From contig CAKZLE010000020.1 in the NCBI GenBank assembly GCA_937125225.1, positions 124,001 to 188,000 on the forward strand: a DNA stretch of 64,000 nucleotides. Direction: 5' to 3'. Made by a program: the position numbers and the translations under genes. This stretch comes from an uncultured Spirochaetia bacterium (GTDB lineage: Bacteria > Spirochaetota > Spirochaetia > CAKZLE01). A model generated the notes under the pieces. The model ran no database searches. It had not been told where the DNA came from and was given only the letters and a program-made list of their open reading frames with translations. This document shows positions 51,290-59,426 of this stretch, piece after piece (position 1 is the stretch's first letter; every line of letters starts with the position of its first letter).

Positions 51290-51472
51290 TTAGGCTTTCT
51301 GGCAATCAGAAAACCAAAGACAGTCTGTAAGACCGCAATTGGTCAGGCCACTATCGAAACAAGTGGCATTTCCTTCTGCTTCCTGAATTGCAAGGATCAG
51401 TTCCTTCTTCTTCTTCTTACCCACTGGCACATTGAGTGCCTTTGCCATTACTTTGATATCTTTTACTAACAT
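51290..51472 (-). CDS. Small SAP/Rho-N-like protein with four-cysteine tail
   Basis: 60 residues. The N-terminal half is a SAP/Rho-N-type helical motif ('VKDIKVMAKALNVPVGKKKKKELILAIQEAEGN'), and the tail has four Cys ('ATCFDSGLTNCGLTDCLWFSDC'), a possible metal site. Small proteins with this 'IQ..EGN..CF...CLW..DC' pattern are widespread and unstudied as far as I recall. A good promoter (TTGACA, 18-bp spacer, TAAGAT) ends seven bases before the ATG, so the mRNA is likely leaderless. The opposite-strand ORF 51269-51469 is a shadow. Confidence 0.8.
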   Translation of the reverse strand: MLVKDIKVMAKALNVPVGKKKKKELILAIQEAEGNATCFDSGLTNCGLTDCLWFSDCQKA

Positions 51473-51478
51473 ATATGA

Positions 51479-51519
51479 ATCTTAGAGAAAAACCGGTAAT
51501 TGTGTCAACAATACCGGTT
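51479..51519 (-). promoter_or_regulatory. Terminator of the ABC operon overlapping the SAP gene promoter
   Basis: On the minus strand, AACCGGTATTGT-TGAC-ACAATTACCGGTT (51491-51519) followed by TTTCTC is a terminator for the upstream ABC permease gene. The -35 TTGACA (51503-51508) spans the apex of the hairpin, and the -10 TAAGAT (51479-51484) follows its 3' flank. Confidence 0.75.
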
Positions 51520-51558
51520 GTCTCTAGGTGAAGAATGTTCAGAAACCCTGTTTTAATG

Positions 51559-52731
51559 CTAATTGACTGCGCTATCAAGGATTCTTTCTGAATTATAGAG
51601 TTTTGAAGTGGCTATGATCAGCAGTGAGATCACTACTGATAATGAGATCACTGTCAAGAGTAATTGTAGTAAAGTCGCATTTCCTAGGATTGCCCCTTTC
51701 ATGAGAATGATGGAGTTGAGAAAGGGGATCAGGAACAGCAGTGGCTTCGATGAGGGGTCAAGACTCATGGTAAGGACACCGAGTAAGACCACGATGATGT
51801 AGATAGGCATCACATAACTTGTCGCCTCTTTCACTGTCTTGGCAAGTGAGCCTAACAAGACAATGATCGATGCTGCAAGCATACTCGTGAAGATCAATAC
51901 CAGAAGTAAGATGACCAGTGATGAAGCTGCAAAACCGGAGAACGAGGATTCTCCCATCAGACCTCCTGTAGCAGTGAAGGCTATGAGAAGTCCACTAAAA
52001 GTCATGATACTCGATGCTACACCCATAGAAAGAACATAGCATACCTTCCCGAGAGCGATCGATGTCCGTGATATCTGATTGACGAGGATGATAGAGATAC
52101 TCCCTCGCTCCTTCTCTCCTGCTGTGGTATCGATACCGACACTCATCGCACCTGCAAAGGTATAGATGATGATGAGGTAGGGGACCATCATCACGAGGAA
52201 CTCGGTACCCTGGGACTCTTCTGGCGCTGTATCGACCCTGAAAGTCTTGATGGTGTAGAGTGACTCGAGGTCAAGATCGAACTCGGTGAGTTTCTTGTTC
52301 GCAAGTATCCTGTCGTATTCCTGAAGCGCCCGTATGAGTCTTTCAGAGGCGAATGTGATTGACTGAGAGGTGGAGTCATAGTAGATATTCACATCAGTCT
52401 CATCACCCATGGAATACCCGTTTGGGAACTCTATGATCAGAGACCCCACAACCGGTTCATCGATGATATCGATGAAGAGTTGCTGCTCAATCACAGCTAT
52501 CAGTTGAGGATCATCGTTGTTCCTGATGACTAAGGTATAGGTCTTCTCTCGTACCTGATCCATCTGTCGTCCCATGACGGTATCCATACCGATGAAAATG
52601 ACTGGCATAAGAAGCAATGGGAGTATCAGCGTCGCAAAAAGAGTCCTCTTGTCTTTGATGAGATTACGGATCTCTTTCCGGTAGATGATCATTGCATCAC
52701 TTAACATCGTGTTCTTTTCCCTGTCTTTCAT
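51559..52731 (-). CDS. ABC-2 type transporter permease (NatB-like)
   Basis: 390 residues. An N-terminal membrane helix (~25-45), a ~150-residue extracytoplasmic region, then five or six membrane segments ('FLVMMVPYLIIIYTFAGAMSVGIDTTAGEKERGSISIILVNQI' is the ABC-2 signature loop). Resembles NatB of the Na+-efflux ABC system. It overlaps the ATPase gene by 4 bp and forms the NatAB-like pair. Substrate by homology is sodium or a cationic toxin; not certain. Confidence 0.85.
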   Translation of the reverse strand: MKDREKNTMLSDAMIIYRKEIRNLIKDKRTLFATLILPLLLMPVIFIGMDTVMGRQMDQVREKTYTLVIRNNDDPQLIAVIEQQLFIDIIDEPVVGSLIIEFPNGYSMGDETDVNIYYDSTSQSITFASERLIRALQEYDRILANKKLTEFDLDLESLYTIKTFRVDTAPEESQGTEFLVMMVPYLIIIYTFAGAMSVGIDTTAGEKERGSISIILVNQISRTSIALGKVCYVLSMGVASSIMTFSGLLIAFTATGGLMGESSFSGFAASSLVILLLVLIFTSMLAASIIVLLGSLAKTVKEATSYVMPIYIIVVLLGVLTMSLDPSSKPLLFLIPFLNSIILMKGAILGNATLLQLLLTVISLSVVISLLIIATSKLYNSERILDSAVN

Positions 52732-53471
52732 GATACGATCCCCCTCTCCTTGGCAAGAGCGAAGAACACATCATCAAGCCTTCCACTCTCTTGAGTTGCG
52801 AGAATATCCTCTTTCTTCCCATTCACCGCGAGTATCCCATCGAGTAATATCCCGATATCATCGCAGAGCATCTCCGCCTCAGACAATACATGAGTGGATA
52901 GAATAACGGTCTTTCCCTCTGCTTTAGCATCAAGGAGAAAGTCATTGACGACTTTTGTCGCGAGAATATCAAGATTGCTCGTAGGCTCATCAAAGATGAT
53001 GACTTGCGGATCATGTATGATACTCACAGCGATCGAAGTCTTCTGTTTCATTCCAGAGGATAGCTTATCAATGGGTCTGTCAATATAATCATCCATACCG
53101 AGTTTCTTTGAGATCATATCGATTCGTTGGTCGACATACTCTCGTCTCATATGGTTGAGCTCTCCAAAGAATCTGAGAGACTCTCTTGAGGAGAGGTTTC
53201 CAGATAGTTTCATCTCTCCTGTCAATAATCCGATCTTATCACGTACTGCTCTGCTTTCCTTTACCGTATCAAGACCATCGATCCGTATAGAACCCTGATC
53301 CGGTTTGAGAAGGGTAGAGATCAATCTGAGAGTGGTGGTCTTTCCTGCACCATTGGGCCCTAACAATCCATAGATCCTACCTGGTTCAGCAGTGAATGAG
53401 AGACCTGAAAGGACTTGCTTGCTCTGTTTCTTAGCACGAAATGCCTTATGCAGATTCGATACTTCTACCAT
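52728..53471 (-). CDS. ABC transporter ATP-binding protein (NatA-like)
   Basis: A 247-residue ATPase: Walker A 'GLLGPNGAGKTTTLRLISTLL', signature 'KLSSGMKQKTSIAVSIIHDP', Walker B 'VIIFDEPTSNLD', H-loop 'ILSTHVLSE'. The closest familiar type is NatA/ABC-2 exporters. Followed immediately by its permease; the pair ends at the terminator near 51500. Confidence 0.92.
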   Translation of the reverse strand: MVEVSNLHKAFRAKKQSKQVLSGLSFTAEPGRIYGLLGPNGAGKTTTLRLISTLLKPDQGSIRIDGLDTVKESRAVRDKIGLLTGEMKLSGNLSSRESLRFFGELNHMRREYVDQRIDMISKKLGMDDYIDRPIDKLSSGMKQKTSIAVSIIHDPQVIIFDEPTSNLDILATKVVNDFLLDAKAEGKTVILSTHVLSEAEMLCDDIGILLDGILAVNGKKEDILATQESGRLDDVFFALAKERGIVS

Positions 53472-53665
53472 ATGAATTCTCCATTCGTTTATTACTAGGG
53501 ATTATGATAACATCATAGTGTTGGTTGTAGATAGACTCAAAAGTGATTAATTATTCGTAAGTGTTTAGCAGAATCTGTTTTGTATGGTCTCTCATTGTGA
53601 TATATACTACGTATAGGTAATCGAAGGATGCTAATCAGATCCTGTTATGTATGGAGTTAACTTAT

Positions 53666-53860
53666 ATGGATGTAAACGTTCTTTCAATAATAGTCATGAC
53701 GGCCCTTCTTGGGGCCTATTTCATCTTCTTAGGGTATAAACCTGATATGTTGAGATGGAAGAATGCTGAACTCAGGAAGATATTTGTCCCTCTCATGAAG
53801 ATCGGAGGATTAGCTCTTATCATCTTCTCGATCATACGGTTGATCATGAACCTGAGTTAA
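53666..53860 (+). CDS. Small membrane protein
   Basis: 64 residues with two membrane helices ('VLSIIVMTALLGAYFIFLGY' and 'LMKIGGLALIIFSIIRLIM') and a short basic loop. Start ATG 53666 is preceded by GGAG nine bases before; the track's 53651 start contains that GGAG. Standalone, convergent with fhs. Function unknown. Confidence 0.55.
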   Translation: MDVNVLSIIVMTALLGAYFIFLGYKPDMLRWKNAELRKIFVPLMKIGGLALIIFSIIRLIMNLS

Positions 53861-53876
53861 ATATCTATTTCAATCA

Positions 53877-55481
53877 CTAGAACAATCCCGATATAGTCCC
53901 ATCTTCTGTGATATCAATATCACAGGCAGAAGGTCTCTTCGGTAGTCCCGGCATCGTCATGATCTCTCCTGTATAGGCAACAATAAATCCAGCTCCAGTC
54001 TTTGCCTCGATCTTAGATATAGAGATTGGGAACCCTTTTGGACAGCCAGTGAGTTTCGGATTATCAGAGAGAGAGGATTGAGTCTTAGCCATACAGATGG
54101 GTAGATGACCGAAACCTGCAGTCTCTAACTGTTTCATTTTAGTCCTGACTCCCTTTGCATACACTACAGACCCGGCTCCATATACATCAGAACAGATCCT
54201 TTCGATCTTCTCTTTGATAGGAAGTTCATTCTTATAGAGATGATGGAAGGTATTAGGTTCTTCACATAATGCGATGATCTTATGAGCCAAGACAGTCCCT
54301 CCCTGACCTCCTGATTCTCTGAAGTCTGTTATGATTGCATCAACACCTGACTCTGCTAGCTTCTCTTGGAGCGAGGTGAGTTCCTCAATCGGATCATCGA
54401 GGAACTTGTTGATCGAAATGACAGCCTTCACTCCATGAGTCCTGATATTCTCGACATGTTTTAAGATGTTCTCGATTCCATGAATCTCGTATGCTCGTAA
54501 GGTCACCACGAGAACAGCAACGTCTGGTCTGAAACCACCGATCCTGCTTGTGATGTTAAAGAACTTCTCTGCACCGAGCTCTGAGGCAAAACCTGCCTCT
54601 GTGATAGTATAATCTGCAAGATTCAAGGCAGTTTTGGTGGCTATGATGGAGTTCGATCCATGCGCGATGTTTGCGAACGGTCCACCATGGATGAGGATTG
54701 GGACTCCTTCGATACTCTGAACCAGATTTGGTTCGATTGCCTGTTTGAGAAGAGCTGCCATAGCTCCTTCTGCCCCGATATCATGTGCTGTCACATATTC
54801 ACCGGTAAACGTACGACCGATCGTGATCTTACCAAGACGGTATTTGAGATCCTTGATATCCTCTGCCAGACATAGGATAGCCATGATCTCGGATGATGCA
54901 GTTATCTGGAATCCATCCATCCTAGCAATACCATTCTCTCCATGGTCACTGAGACCTATCGTTATGGATCTTAAAGAGCGATCATTCATATCGATGACAC
55001 GATTCCATATGACCTTTGCAGGATGAATCATGGGTTCGAGTCTTTGATGGATATGGTTATCGATCATAGCCGAAAGTAAGTTATGTGCGATTGTGACTGC
55101 ATGTATATCCCCGGTGAAGTGGAGATTGATCTCCTCCATTGGAAGGACTTGTGAGTACCCACCTCCTGCTGCTCCACCTTTTATCCCCATGCAGGGCCCT
55201 AATGAGGGTTCTCTTATTGCGGCCATCGAAGAGGCTCCCACAGCTTGTAGTGCCTGAGCAAGACCTATGGTATTGGTGGTCTTTCCCTCTCCATAGCGGG
55301 TAGGGGTCATCGCAGTGACCAATACAAGATGGCCATGTCCCCCTTTCTTGGAATAGGAGGTCGGAATCTTTGCGATATACTTTCCGAATGGATTTATATC
55401 CTGTGCTATTCCTAATCTCTCAGCTATCTCGAAGATCTCTCTTAACTCTGCCTGTTGAGCGATTGTAATATCAGATATCAT
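53877..55481 (-). CDS. fhs: Formate-tetrahydrofolate ligase
   Basis: 534 residues, ATP-dependent formation of 10-formyl-THF from formate. P-loop 'TPTRYGEGKTTNTIGLAQAL', 'IREPSLGPCMGIKGGAAGGGYSQVLPMEEINLHFTGDIHA', 'VPILIHGGPFANIAHGSNSIIAT' and 'AGAGFIVAYTGEIMTMPGLPKRP'. Slightly shorter than the common ~555 residues but all core motifs are present. AGGAGG before the ATG. Serves C1 supply for purine synthesis, or formate assimilation in an anaerobe. Confidence 0.96.
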   Translation of the reverse strand: MISDITIAQQAELREIFEIAERLGIAQDINPFGKYIAKIPTSYSKKGGHGHLVLVTAMTPTRYGEGKTTNTIGLAQALQAVGASSMAAIREPSLGPCMGIKGGAAGGGYSQVLPMEEINLHFTGDIHAVTIAHNLLSAMIDNHIHQRLEPMIHPAKVIWNRVIDMNDRSLRSITIGLSDHGENGIARMDGFQITASSEIMAILCLAEDIKDLKYRLGKITIGRTFTGEYVTAHDIGAEGAMAALLKQAIEPNLVQSIEGVPILIHGGPFANIAHGSNSIIATKTALNLADYTITEAGFASELGAEKFFNITSRIGGFRPDVAVLVVTLRAYEIHGIENILKHVENIRTHGVKAVISINKFLDDPIEELTSLQEKLAESGVDAIITDFRESGGQGGTVLAHKIIALCEEPNTFHHLYKNELPIKEKIERICSDVYGAGSVVYAKGVRTKMKQLETAGFGHLPICMAKTQSSLSDNPKLTGCPKGFPISISKIEAKTGAGFIVAYTGEIMTMPGLPKRPSACDIDITEDGTISGLF

Positions 55482-55686
55482 ATGATTGCCTCCTGAATTC
55501 GAAGTCTCTCTATATTAAATATACTACTGCCGAACTCTGCATACAATGAATAAATAAAATATAGAATATAGAGTAGAGGGATTTGAAAAGTATTTTTGAC
55601 AGATAGCATAAACCAAAATATAGTAGAAAGAGGTAAATAGAGGAACTATAATAGTTTGATTTCCTGGTAAAGGGCAAAGGATACAT

Positions 55687-56865
55687 ATGAATACGTTTTA
55701 TCAGAATCATGAAACACTCCCTGTCATCGATGAGTACGATGTGATAGTCACCGGTGGTGGGATGGCAGGCATCAGTGCAGCGGTCGCTGCATCCAGACTG
55801 GGAGTAAAAGTACTCCTGTTAGAGAGGCATATAGGCCTTGGAGGGTTGGCTACCAGTGGTTTGATCGCCTACTTTCTTCCTATCTGTGATGGAGAAGGAA
55901 CGATCGTAAGTACAGGGATCTGTCAGGAACTCTATGAATTGGCAGTACAGGACTCCGATAAAGAGGGGCCGTTCAACAAACGTTCCCGTTCCTTTGGCAA
56001 TGAAGAGGGGAGATATGAGGTCCAGTTCTATCCCATGAACTATCAACTATCTCTCAGTCAGTACCTTCATGATAATTCTGTTGATAGATTATATGGGGTC
56101 ATCGCATCTACACCTGTTATCGAAGAGGGTACCTGTGTTGGTCTTATCGTGGAGCAGAGTGAGGGGCGTATCTGTTATGCTGCTACTTCTTATATTGATG
56201 CTTCCGGAGAGTGTTCGTTGTTCTCAAGGACGGGGGTAGAGACGGTAGCGGGCAGTAATACCATGTCGAGTTGGTATTATACATCATCTTCTGCTAATCC
56301 ATATGAACTACATAGCATCGGGGCGGATGCTCCTACATCATTCGATCTGGTAGAGCGAGGAAATGTTAAAGCCTATTGCGGAGCAACCTCAACAGACTTG
56401 ACAGAATTTATATTGGATTCTGAGAATCTGATTAGAAATAATGAGAACAATACGGAGAATCAATACCGAAACATCGCAATACTCCCATCGATCGCTCAAT
56501 TACGGACTATCCGCAGGATCAAAGGAACCTCTGAGCTGACTGAAGACTCTATTAACAGCCCCTGTAACAGTTCTATAGGATGTGTGAGTGATTGGATGAC
56601 CTGCGGCAAGATCTTTGAAGTCCCTGCAGGCATTCTTTATTCTGAACAAATCAGTAATATCATAGCAGCAGGAAGATGTGTATCTGCCACCGGCTATGCC
56701 TATGAGATATTACGTTGTATCCCTCAGGCTTGTATGACGGGCCAAGCGGCTGGGACTATTGCTGGTCTGATGGTGAACAATGATATGAAAAGCATCTCAG
56801 ACCTGTCTATAGTGGTGCTACAGGACCAGTTAGTACGAGATGGTGTTAAGCTTCATTACCTTTGA
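55687..56865 (+). CDS. FAD-dependent oxidoreductase (FAD_oxidored family)
   Basis: 392 residues. The N-terminal dinucleotide-binding motif 'YDVIVTGGGMAGISAAVAASRLGVKVLLLERHIGLGGLATSGLI' and C-terminal 'IIAAGRCVSATGYAYEILRCIPQACMTGQAAGTIAGL' are typical of FAD_oxidored (PF12831-like) proteins, many of them exported or in glycan-related loci. Substrate unknown. AAAGGA before the ATG. It opens an AT-rich segment that runs to 59.4 kb. Confidence 0.85.
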   Translation: MNTFYQNHETLPVIDEYDVIVTGGGMAGISAAVAASRLGVKVLLLERHIGLGGLATSGLIAYFLPICDGEGTIVSTGICQELYELAVQDSDKEGPFNKRSRSFGNEEGRYEVQFYPMNYQLSLSQYLHDNSVDRLYGVIASTPVIEEGTCVGLIVEQSEGRICYAATSYIDASGECSLFSRTGVETVAGSNTMSSWYYTSSSANPYELHSIGADAPTSFDLVERGNVKAYCGATSTDLTEFILDSENLIRNNENNTENQYRNIAILPSIAQLRTIRRIKGTSELTEDSINSPCNSSIGCVSDWMTCGKIFEVPAGILYSEQISNIIAAGRCVSATGYAYEILRCIPQACMTGQAAGTIAGLMVNNDMKSISDLSIVVLQDQLVRDGVKLHYL

Positions 56866-57095
56866 TACTAACTGATTCATAGAGTTGATTCCTGTAATAT
56901 TCTATATTTGTCTTTTATTTGTTACTGAATTATCTAGTAGAGCTTTTTGTTGCAGAATTATTTCTTATTTCCAGTATGCACGGTGAATCCACGATGTGCA
57001 AACTGGAGGTTCCTTCATATTGTATTTCTTTAGTTCTTTTAAGTCTATTTATGGAACTATATTCGTAATGTTATTTATAGAGCGAAGACACTCTA

Positions 57096-57131
57096 TTGAC
57101 ATGCTTGTTCGATACGACTACACTGTAATAG
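57096..57131 (+). promoter_or_regulatory. Promoter of the LuxR-type gene with TGTAATAG motif
   Basis: TTGACA (57096-57101), 17-bp spacer, TACACT (57119-57124). TGTAATAG (57124-57131) immediately follows and is also present in the 59250-59297 repeat cluster. The rest of the 310-bp gap 56866-57175 is AT-rich with nothing else I can support. Confidence 0.7.
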
Positions 57132-57175
57132 AACGTTTATAATAAGTAAAAACTATAAAATGAGGTTAAGGACAA

Positions 57176-57766
57176 ATGAAAACAAAAACTCTTGCTATAA
57201 TTGATACCCATAAACTATTCAGTGGTTTGCTCATCAGAGAACTTGAATGCTGTTATGGTTATATGACTATTCATTGCTCAGATAGTGGATCTGAATTCTT
57301 GAATACTCTGTCATCCATAGACCCTGATTTAGTCATAGTCTCGCTATCACTAACGGATATGTCAGCTTATGATCTCATTTGCCGATTAAAGAAAAGGGGT
57401 AGTGCTAGTCCCATAATTGTCATCAATCATGGAGGGGATGATAATCAGGTTAATAGGATTCTTGAATTAGGACCTTTATCAGTAATCAATTATCACGATG
57501 ATATTGAGACGGTATTTGGTTGCCTTCAGGATGCCCTCTTGAAAACTAAAAATAACCGGATAGCTTTGAGTGATCGGGAGAAACTTGTTCTACAGTATAT
57601 GCATAATGGGTATACTTCTAAGCAGATTGCTGAGGCCTTAGTGATATCAAGTAACACGGTAACCACGTATAGAAAAAGACTCCGTACTAAGACTCATTCA
57701 AAGAATACTGCTGAATTAATGAGCAATACTAATAGGTATACTAGAGCGACTTGGTCAATAAAGTAA
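57176..57766 (+). CDS. LuxR/NarL-type regulator with degenerate receiver domain
   Basis: 196 residues. Residues ~1-120 have a receiver fold ('TLAIIDTHKLFSGLLIRELE', 'PDLVIVSLSLTDMSAYDLICRLKK', 'SPIIVIN'), but the phosphoacceptor position reads Ser (VSLSL in place of VLLDL) and only one acidic-pocket Asp remains. Residues ~130-190 are a LuxR HTH ('LSDREKLVLQYMHNGYTSKQIAEALVISSNTVTTYRKRLRTK'). It probably works without phosphorylation. No histidine kinase is adjacent. AAGGA before the ATG. A terminator follows at 57929. Confidence 0.85.
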   Translation: MKTKTLAIIDTHKLFSGLLIRELECCYGYMTIHCSDSGSEFLNTLSSIDPDLVIVSLSLTDMSAYDLICRLKKRGSASPIIVINHGGDDNQVNRILELGPLSVINYHDDIETVFGCLQDALLKTKNNRIALSDREKLVLQYMHNGYTSKQIAEALVISSNTVTTYRKRLRTKTHSKNTAELMSNTNRYTRATWSIK

Positions 57767-57928
57767 TCTAATAGTGTCTTTCACGGCATTGGCGCTGGGA
57801 AAATCACTTGGTAAATTTATAGATCATAAACAACGTAGATTGACCTATCGTTCGATTATTAACATGTATTGTATAACAAACAGAAGATGTACGGGTATTG
57901 AGATCAGCCGAATAGAAAGGAGTCTAGT

Positions 57929-57959
57929 GTATGTCTATAATACTATAGACATACATTTT
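57929..57959 (+). terminator. Terminator hairpin after the LuxR-type gene
   Basis: A perfect 11-bp stem GTATGTCTATA/TATAGACATAC with loop ATAC, then ATTTTG. It lies inside the doubtful ORF 57774-57986, which argues against that ORF. Confidence 0.75.
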
Positions 57960-58017
57960 GATATGTGTTGGCTCCAGCAAAGATGAATGTTGGAATAATA
58001 TTATTTGTTCTAGAATT

Positions 58018-58034
58018 GATTCTATGATAGAATC
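58018..58034. repeat. Inverted repeat GATTCTA-TGA-TAGAATC
   Basis: A perfect 7-bp-arm repeat 72 bp upstream of the 58106 gene, in its probable promoter region. Possible operator. Confidence 0.5.
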
Positions 58035-58077
58035 TTATACATGATTACTTACATATCACAGAGCAACTCCTCCTAAC

Positions 58078-58101
58078 ACACCTCATTTTAAAATGAGGTG
58101 T
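58078..58101. promoter_or_regulatory. 24-bp perfect palindrome containing the ribosome-binding site
   Basis: Each arm is 12 bp (ACACCTCATTTT and its complement) with no spacer. The right arm supplies GAGGTG, the ribosome-binding site five bases before ATG 58106. It could be a protein operator, or as RNA a hairpin that hides the ribosome site. Confidence 0.7.
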
Positions 58102-58105
58102 TATA

Positions 58106-59206
58106 ATGAAAAACGCAATAGCTACGGATAAATTACAGAATTGGATCAACTTTGATTCTGTTGAAGAACTGTTACAATTTCTCTGTGAAGACATGCACTT
58201 GGTTGGGCGAATGCTCAAAGCTCATGGGGTACTCACCGTGGATACTCTGCTGGTCTTCCGTCATATGCGATATAGAGGGGATACCAAACGGGAGTTGATC
58301 TGGATCATGATTGATGACGGTTTACTGTTATTTGAATGGGAAAGAGCATGGACTTTCGATGCATATCATAGCTTTTCACAACCATCGGTACTCTGGATCC
58401 CTGATTATGAGAAAGACAACTCTCCCCTGGCAGAGTTCTGTAGATTTAGTATCTCAATAGCAGAGAAAGGAAGAATCTCAAAGGAATATAGAAAAGGGAA
58501 TATTAAGCAGGAAATAGGTCTTCATATCAATGAAATACTATTCTTGAGGGATGATTTAGGGTTATATGCTATTCCCTTTGATGAATTTCCCGATGAGTAC
58601 TTCTTAGATGGTATATCGTCCTACCCGATGCGGGCTCTAGGTTTCTTATTCAGGGAGAGCAATGATACTGGTTTTCTTGATCTGATAAATTGTGAACTGT
58701 TCATACAAGGACCTGAGTGGCAGTACAGCAGATCATTCTGGTTCAAAAAAGAACCTCAATTAGCAACTGGACTGTATGCTTATTTTATTCTTTTGGCAGG
58801 AGATCCCAAAGGTTGGATCGATTGTGATAGTGATTATGATCATGAGTGTATCTTCATTAAGTATCATAATGGACCCGTAGAAACTATAATCTTCGACCTT
58901 GTTAACTGCGCAGCGTTGGTGGGAGGTATGCCATTTGAGGTTTGGTTCACACCCCAAGAGGATTGGAAACAGGCCATGAAGGACTGGAGGTTGATCCTGC
59001 AAGCAGAGAGTTGGGAAGACCTGTTTGTAAGCTTAAGCTATATTGATCGAGAGGATTATTATTTAGATAGGCACTGGAAGCGGTTTACCCATAGATATAA
59101 AACAGTTGATCTATCCATAGTAAAGCAAGCTGTTCGATACCTGTATGAATGGGTGGAATATATCATTGATATCTATGGAGGAATATCGACTTATTCAATA
59201 TTTTGA
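58106..59206 (+). CDS. Unknown cytoplasmic protein, no recognised family
   Basis: 366 residues, rich in Trp, Tyr and acidic residues. Segments such as 'TKRELIWIMIDDGLLLFEWERAWTFDAYHSFSQPSVLWIPDYEKDN' and 'DHECIFIKYHNGPVETIIFDLVNCAALVGGMPFEVWFTPQEDWKQAMKDW' suggest an alpha/beta soluble protein. No signal peptide or membrane helix is visible. It lies in an AT-rich stretch 340 bp after the LuxR-type gene, with a palindrome over its ribosome site. I do not recognise the family and assign no function. Confidence 0.7.
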   Translation: MKNAIATDKLQNWINFDSVEELLQFLCEDMHLVGRMLKAHGVLTVDTLLVFRHMRYRGDTKRELIWIMIDDGLLLFEWERAWTFDAYHSFSQPSVLWIPDYEKDNSPLAEFCRFSISIAEKGRISKEYRKGNIKQEIGLHINEILFLRDDLGLYAIPFDEFPDEYFLDGISSYPMRALGFLFRESNDTGFLDLINCELFIQGPEWQYSRSFWFKKEPQLATGLYAYFILLAGDPKGWIDCDSDYDHECIFIKYHNGPVETIIFDLVNCAALVGGMPFEVWFTPQEDWKQAMKDWRLILQAESWEDLFVSLSYIDREDYYLDRHWKRFTHRYKTVDLSIVKQAVRYLYEWVEYIIDIYGGISTYSIF

Positions 59207-59249
59207 CACTAGAAGTTCAGTGTGATCTTTCTGATATCTTTCGGAGTTC

Positions 59250-59297
59250 CTATTACACAACTATTACATTCCTTTGATTTTCACGAGGGTGTAATAG
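59250..59297. repeat. Cluster of three CTATTACA/TGTAATAG motifs
   Basis: CTATTACA at 59250-59257 and 59261-59268 as direct repeats, and its complement TGTAATAG at 59290-59297. They lie in the 220-bp gap between the unknown gene and the GH20 gene. Confidence 0.6.
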
Positions 59298-59426
59298 CTC
59301 TCCATTAGTACGGGAAATCTTTCTCTTACAAGATAAGTTGAAGAAGATCTTTCACTAGTTAACCTAGAGGAATTTGGCTTCAAAAGAGATTCTGTGGTAT
59401 CATACTTGTTTAAAGGGGAACCCTAA

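Noticed and set aside
51269-51469. 66-aa plus-strand ORF opposite the SAP-like gene
   Set aside because: The minus-strand frame has a recognisable motif, promoter and terminator; this is its shadow.
55482-55686. Riboswitch upstream of fhs or the FAD oxidoreductase
   Set aside because: Only an AT-rich intergenic region with ordinary ribosome sites; no conserved riboswitch core was recognised.
57774-57986. 70-aa ORF after the LuxR-type gene
   Set aside because: GTG start without a ribosome site, unusual composition, and the terminator hairpin at 57929-57959 lies inside it.
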